6,293 bases of DNA from Desulfonatronospira sp. GTDB taxonomy: Bacteria; Desulfobacterota; Desulfovibrionia; Desulfovibrionales; Desulfonatronovibrionaceae. Position 1 is the stretch's first letter, and the number at the start of each line of letters is the position of its first letter. Both the position numbers and the translations under genes were made by a program. The DNA lies in assembly GCA_003563255.1 (NCBI GenBank), contig PWSL01000532.1, forward strand, positions 1 through 6,293, in the 5' to 3' direction. Shown piece after piece: positions 5,432 to 6,293 of the stretch. The notes under the pieces are model-generated. The model made no database searches. It had not been told where the DNA came from and was given only the letters and a program-made list of their open reading frames with translations.

Positions 5432-5557
5432 CTACTTGGCAACGTTCAGGTCCATATTTTCCTGGACATCGCCCAGCATGTACCACGGCCGGGCCGTGGC
5501 CGGAGTGACCGGGCCCGGGCAATATACCAGAAAGGACATGCTTGCCAGGCTGTTCAC
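5432..5557 (-). CDS. Possible small ORF or gene remnant, 41 codons
   Basis: A minus-strand frame from GTG (5557) to TAG (5432-5434) gives 41 residues ending MLGDVQENMDLNVAK, with a hydrophobic stretch near the N-terminus (SLASMSFLVYC). Many codons end in G or C, as in the real genes nearby. The frame stays open further upstream, through the terminator hairpin. No Shine-Dalgarno is seen before the GTG or an internal ATG (5539), and the terminator lies in front of it. It may be a small peptide, the tail of a lost gene, or chance. I do not recognise a family. Confidence 0.2.
   Translation of the reverse strand: MNSLASMSFLVYCPGPVTPATARPWYMLGDVQENMDLNVAK
5483..5499. repeat. Perfect GC-rich hairpin CCACGGCC/GGCCGTGG
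   Basis: An 8-bp perfect inverted repeat with a single central base, lying 70 bp after the rhodanese stop codon and inside the possible small minus-strand ORF. CCGGGCCCGG (5509-5518) is a further palindrome close by. Neither is followed by a T-run on either strand. Confidence 0.4.
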
Positions 5558-5587
5558 CCCCAAAAGAGTTGAGTAAATCAACCTGAT

Positions 5588-5625
5588 CAACAGCAAAAGG
5601 CGCCCCTGGGCGCCTTTTGCTGTTG
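5588..5625. terminator. Bidirectional intrinsic terminator between convergent genes
   Basis: A perfect 17-bp stem (5588-5604 with 5609-5625) and the tetraloop CCTG. Its core GGCGCC/GGCGCC is flanked by AAAA on one side and TTTT on the other, so either strand yields a GC stem followed by a short U-run. It lies between the plus-strand rhodanese gene and the minus-strand DUF4143 gene and can serve both. The downstream U-tract is short and interrupted (TTTTGCTGTTGCTTG). Confidence 0.8.
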
Positions 5626-5747
5626 CTTGTAGTGCCTGTCAGGAACTATTAACAAGACTGGGGGGTCTGACTCCGATATACCAGTCATGAATCATCCCGG
5701 AGTATTCACCAGCCAAGTATCCAGGGAAAATCCGCCCGTCACGCTTA

Positions 5748-6293
5748 TCAGACAGTAATAATCTCTCCATGCCACAAACGAGTCAGAAAATCCTCCCAAT
5801 GTATAGCCTGGATATTTCCCTGCCGGGTGGCAACCCCGTCCTGGCTGATCAGAAAGAAATCCTTATATATCCCTTCCTCGGCCAGCGCTTTCAGACCTTT
5901 AAAATCCCTGGGCGTGACCCGCTCAGTTGCCTTTACTTCAACTGCTGTAGTTTCTCCAATGAGGAAATCCACCTCATGGCCATAAGTGGAGCGCCAGTAT
6001 GTTAAAGGAAGTTTTGTCCTGCTGTAGTTCAGGTACGCCCTGATTTCCATGCCGATAAATAGTTCAAAACTTTTTCCGTATAAATCCGAGTTGCTATCAA
6101 GAGACCTGGTTCCTGCAAGGGTGTGAACAACCCCAGGGTCAAAAAAATAAAATTTGCCGGATTTGATTGCCTTTCTTTTTCTGGACTCAGTCCAGGCGGG
6201 CAAGAAAAAACCTACCAGAGTGTCTTCCAGAAGACCGACATGTTCCCTGACAGTTGACGCTGGCACCTGACAGTCATTGGCAAGCTTGGTGAA
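5748..6293 (-). CDS. DUF4143-type ATP-binding protein, C-terminal part (5' end outside window)
   Basis: The last 181 residues of a P-loop ATPase of the AAA_14/DUF4143 family; the frame is open to the right edge, so the N-terminal ATPase domain lies outside. Residues 1-34 (FTKLANDCQV..STVREHVGLLEDTLVGFFLPAW) are the family's winged-helix-like segment. Then come GKFYFFDPGVVHTLAG (46-61) and YGKSFELFIGMEI (72-84). The DUF4143 end has a PD-(D/E)XK-like pattern: HEVDFLI (106-112, Asp109) and AVEVKAT (117-123, Glu119, Lys121). A GTG at 6266 could be read as a start, but homology continues upstream of it, so it is internal. The C-terminus is intact (stop 5748-5750). Biological role is not established for the family; it is frequent in accessory DNA. 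Confidence 0.88.
   Translation of the reverse strand, partial: FTKLANDCQVPASTVREHVGLLEDTLVGFFLPAWTESRKRKAIKSGKFYFFDPGVVHTLAGTRSLDSNSDLYGKSFELFIGMEIRAYLNYSRTKLPLTYWRSTYGHEVDFLIGETTAVEVKATERVTPRDFKGLKALAEEGIYKDFFLISQDGVATRQGNIQAIHWEDFLTRLWHGEIITV

Noticed and set aside
5632..5675. Another REP copy, from AGTGCCTGTC and GGGGTCTGACTCC
   Set aside because: Only short motif matches; no pairing arm of the kind seen at 1-78 or 2410-2479 is present.
6264..6266. GTG as the start of the DUF4143 gene
   Set aside because: The frame and family similarity continue upstream to the window edge, so this is an internal valine codon.

Overview
The window looks like an accessory, repeat-rich stretch of a bacterial chromosome of intermediate GC. 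Protein style and repeat families suggest a sulfate-reducer-like member of the Desulfobacterota (former Deltaproteobacteria). That is an impression from protein flavour, not a measured assignment. There are five protein-coding loci with recognisable families, no rRNA or tRNA, no CRISPR array, and an unusual amount of palindromic and inverted-repeat DNA.

Layout. Bases 1-433 hold no gene: a REP-like hairpin at the left edge, one arm of a long-distance inverted repeat, and a 60-bp remnant of an IS66-type end. A minus-strand gene (434-1978) encodes an AAA-ATPase-like protein fused to a PD-(D/E)XK nuclease-like domain. Upstream of it, 1979-3018 is about 1 kb without a gene. It holds a candidate promoter, a 175-bp IS66-like MITE with intact 8-bp target duplications, the second arm of the long inverted repeat, a second REP-like hairpin, a short tandem repeat and two strong hairpins. 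Next comes a minus-strand pair with a candidate promoter in front: a BioB/HydE-like radical SAM protein (4761-3769), then a family-2 glycosyltransferase of the rSAM/selenodomain-associated type (3726-3019). A large imperfect palindrome (about 4867-4979) lies between this pair and a plus-strand rhodanese-domain gene (5132-5413) that appears to have lost its 5' part. A strong bidirectional hairpin terminator (5588-5625) separates it from the convergent minus-strand C-terminal part of a DUF4143-type ATPase that runs off the right edge.

How it fits together. The radical SAM protein and glycosyltransferase are probably co-transcribed and may serve one small-molecule or sugar-modification pathway; the substrate cannot be read from sequence. 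The two ATPase/nuclease-fold proteins belong to different families that are common in bacterial accessory DNA and have no firmly established role. The most notable non-coding observation is that the first ATPase-nuclease gene sits between inverted copies of the same flank: a 22-bp perfect repeat, a further similar block, and a REP-like hairpin on each side. This could be a mobile or invertible cassette. The two hairpins keep their outer sequences and two T-T mismatches while their inner stems differ completely and still pair, which is the pattern of a structure-selected repeat family.
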